From DAOQTX01 sp035340715 (lineage in GTDB: Bacteria; Bacteroidota; Bacteroidia; AKYH767-A; OLB10): DNA of 17,290 bases. The translations under genes were made by a program, and so were the position numbers. Positions 15,692-17,290 of this stretch are shown in pieces. The notes under the pieces are model-generated. The model worked only from the letters and a program-made list of their open reading frames with translations, searched no databases and had not been told where the DNA came from. The first letter of the stretch is position 1, and each line of letters begins with the position of its first letter. The stretch spans positions 1 through 17,290 of the forward strand of contig DAOQTX010000055.1 in assembly GCA_035340715.1 (NCBI GenBank), given 5' to 3'.

Positions 15692-16791
15692 CGTTCAGGA
15701 AGTAAGATACGATCGCCAGTTTGAAGACCTGAAATGATTTCAACATTATCCAGTGTTCTCAAACCTGTTTCAACTTTAACCCTTTGGTTTGAACTCAACA
15801 GAACAGAATCTTTACCAACCAAATATTTCAAAGGAACCATTATAACATTTTCCTTGCTTTGGCATAATATATTAGCCTCCAACGCCATTCCACTCATAAG
15901 CACTGGTATTTCGGATGTAAACACAGCATCTGCTCTAAAGGATTGTATGCGATTATCAATGAAAGGAAAAATCGAAACTATTTCAGCATCTAAAACTTTT
16001 TCGGGATAAGCATTCATTCGAATAAATGCTTTTTGTCCTGCCTCTATTTTAGCCATATCCAATTCATCCACGATTAGTTGTATACTGTATGATTGATCAT
16101 TTCCAATGATGGCAACAGGTGTAGATCGAACTATCATTTCTCCCTGATCATAAAATAAATTTAAAACCCGGCCATCTATTTTGCTAATTACATAGTACTC
16201 CTCTGCATCTTTATTGCTGAGTTTCACTTGATTCGATGCCGATTGAAGTGAAGTACGCAATGATGCTCTGGTTTGCTTCAATCGATTATTGGCTGCAATC
16301 CATTCATCCTTTGAAATATTAAATGCTAATTGTGCCCGATCTAGATCTAATTTACTGCATGCATTTTCTTTAAAAAGATTGGTGTAACGTGCAAACTGAA
16401 TAGAATCGTGCTTGTATTTTGTCAAGGCAGCGTTTAATCGAGCATTTAATTCACCTAAAACCGGTCCATTTTCATCAGCATTACTTTCTGCCAACTGATA
16501 TGCATCTATAGTTGAACTACGCATCGCATCCAAACGATCGGCATCCATGACTAAAATAGTATCTCCCTTCCGAACGCTTTCTCCTACTTTCTTTACTATT
16601 CGAAGCAACCTACCATTACCGGATGCAAATACCTTGTACTCATTTCCAGCCATAATATTACCGGAGGCAAAAACCGATTCAGTAATGCTTCCGGATTTTA
16701 CGATGTATTCTTCATTGTTAGTAGAACAAGCGCCCAAAACAAAAAGCACAAATACTATCGTACAACTTTTAATAACTACTTTCCACCGCAT
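15688..16791 (-). CDS. Lipoprotein membrane-fusion adaptor (HlyD/MacA family)
   Basis: A 367-residue periplasmic adaptor subunit. The N-terminus is a lipoprotein signal with lipobox LGAC (19-22), so Cys22 would be lipidated and the protein membrane-anchored. A first biotinyl-lipoyl half lies at about 50-85 (including VGESVRKGDTILVMDADRL). A coiled-coil hairpin (about 115-195) follows, then the second lipoyl half (about 196-232), a beta-barrel domain (about 235-315) and a membrane-proximal domain to the end. MacA-like adaptors link an inner-membrane ABC permease to an outer-membrane exit duct; no TolC-type duct is present in the window. Its first 23 bases overlap the end of the upstream barrel-like gene, and it overlaps the permease by 4 bases. 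Confidence 0.9.
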   Translation of the reverse strand: MRWKVVIKSCTIVFVLFVLGACSTNNEEYIVKSGSITESVFASGNIMAGNEYKVFASGNGRLLRIVKKVGESVRKGDTILVMDADRLDAMRSSTIDAYQLAESNADENGPVLGELNARLNAALTKYKHDSIQFARYTNLFKENACSKLDLDRAQLAFNISKDEWIAANNRLKQTRASLRTSLQSASNQVKLSNKDAEEYYVISKIDGRVLNLFYDQGEMIVRSTPVAIIGNDQSYSIQLIVDELDMAKIEAGQKAFIRMNAYPEKVLDAEIVSIFPFIDNRIQSFRADAVFTSEIPVLMSGMALEANILCQSKENVIMVPLKYLVGKDSVLLSSNQRVKVETGLRTLDNVEIISGLQTGDRILLPER

Positions 16792-17290
16792 CGCTATGTC
16801 TTATTTTTCTGTTAAAAGGACCCATTGATCGACCAATACTTATATAGAATAGTTTACTTTCTGTAACTGGTAATAAAAACCTCTGACCATTTACTTTAAT
16901 ACTTTGATGATCGTGATCAAGAAAATCTCGGGTATAATACTTTACTCGAACAAAAAGGTCTCTCATATGAACGGAAAAATTCAATGATGGGTTGAACAAC
17001 TGCACCTTGTTGCTGAACCACTCATGGTATATCAGTTTTTCATCATCGTGTATGACTTTTTGCTTATAAGCAAACATACATTCCAATTCGGGACCAAAGG
17101 AAATATAGGAAAGGCCATTTTTGATCCTGATATTCAGAAACAGTGGTATGCCTAAGGCGTAAGATCTTTGTTTGAGTTTTATGCTGTCGTTGAGATTATT
17201 AATGAATCCAACATTTCGAACCATCAAGCCAGTGTTCATGCCTAATACTTTGAAAAAATTATAATGCATTTCAACTCCGCCATGAAAGAA
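16769..17290 (-). CDS. Outer-membrane beta-barrel-like protein, N-terminus missing
   Basis: The frame is open to the right window edge; the visible 173 residues are the C-terminal part, and the ATG at 17267-17269 is internal because seven more in-frame codons (FFHGGVE) precede it. Alternating hydrophobic and polar residues with many Tyr, Phe and Asn (for example the segment around HYNFFKVLGMNTGL and the final FYISIGRSMGPF) fit membrane-spanning beta strands of an outer-membrane protein. The final strand is followed by a short polar tail. I cannot name the family; PorT-like or OmpW-like small barrels are possible. It lies upstream of the adaptor on the same strand and overlaps it by 23 bases, so they are co-transcribed. 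It is not TolC-like. Confidence 0.55.
   Translation of the reverse strand, partial: FFHGGVEMHYNFFKVLGMNTGLMVRNVGFINNLNDSIKLKQRSYALGIPLFLNIRIKNGLSYISFGPELECMFAYKQKVIHDDEKLIYHEWFSNKVQLFNPSLNFSVHMRDLFVRVKYYTRDFLDHDHQSIKVNGQRFLLPVTESKLFYISIGRSMGPFNRKIRHSDAVESSY

Overview
The window looks like a chromosomal segment of a member of the Bacteroidota, probably a Chitinophagales- or Sphingobacteriales-like lineage; the class is a guess. Three things point there: an AT-rich sequence whose start codons mostly lack a Shine-Dalgarno sequence, at least one close match to the Bacteroidota -7 promoter box (TAnnTTTG), and a complete Bacteroidota-type moxR-bat gene cluster. I see no rRNA, tRNA, CRISPR array, insertion sequence or integrase, and no obvious sign of recent transfer.

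Layout. Positions 2-172 hold the end of a small membrane protein on the + strand, followed at 210-1619 by a beta-CASP metallo-beta-lactamase-fold ribonuclease. Facing it on the - strand (1832-4633) is a short unit read truA -> ABC exporter half-transporter -> small one-helix membrane protein. It starts from a nearly leaderless promoter-like box at 4640-4647 and ends at a probable terminator at 1617-1652. A roughly 140-bp divergent intergenic region with inverted repeats (4634-4776) separates this unit from the main feature.

Main feature (4777-12892, + strand): eight tightly packed genes, moxR AAA+ ATPase, DUF58 protein, a BatD-like membrane protein, batA, batB, batC, batD and batE. Gaps are 0-4 bases or the genes overlap. 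From the architecture, the MoxR ATPase works with cytoplasmic DUF58 and membrane-anchored von Willebrand A (VWA) proteins whose metal-binding MIDAS motifs are all intact. Envelope TPR proteins (BatC, BatE) and large exported-domain proteins (BatD and the BatD-like protein) complete the assembly. Bat stands for Bacteroides aerotolerance, but the biochemical function of this system is still poorly defined.

Right-hand region (12885-17290, - strand): a tightly coupled cluster read outer-membrane-barrel-like protein (cut by the window edge) -> lipoprotein membrane-fusion adaptor -> FtsX/MacB-type permease -> LolD/MacB-type ATPase -> YegS/LCB5-type lipid kinase. This is a split MacAB-like or Lol-like export system with a lipid kinase translationally coupled at its end. 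It meets batE tail to tail with an 8-bp overlap and no intergenic terminator.

I found no clearly undescribed system. The most interesting points are the second BatD-like protein in the bat operon, the lipid kinase coupled to the exporter, the tail-to-tail overlap, and the repeats in the truA/moxR divergent promoter region.
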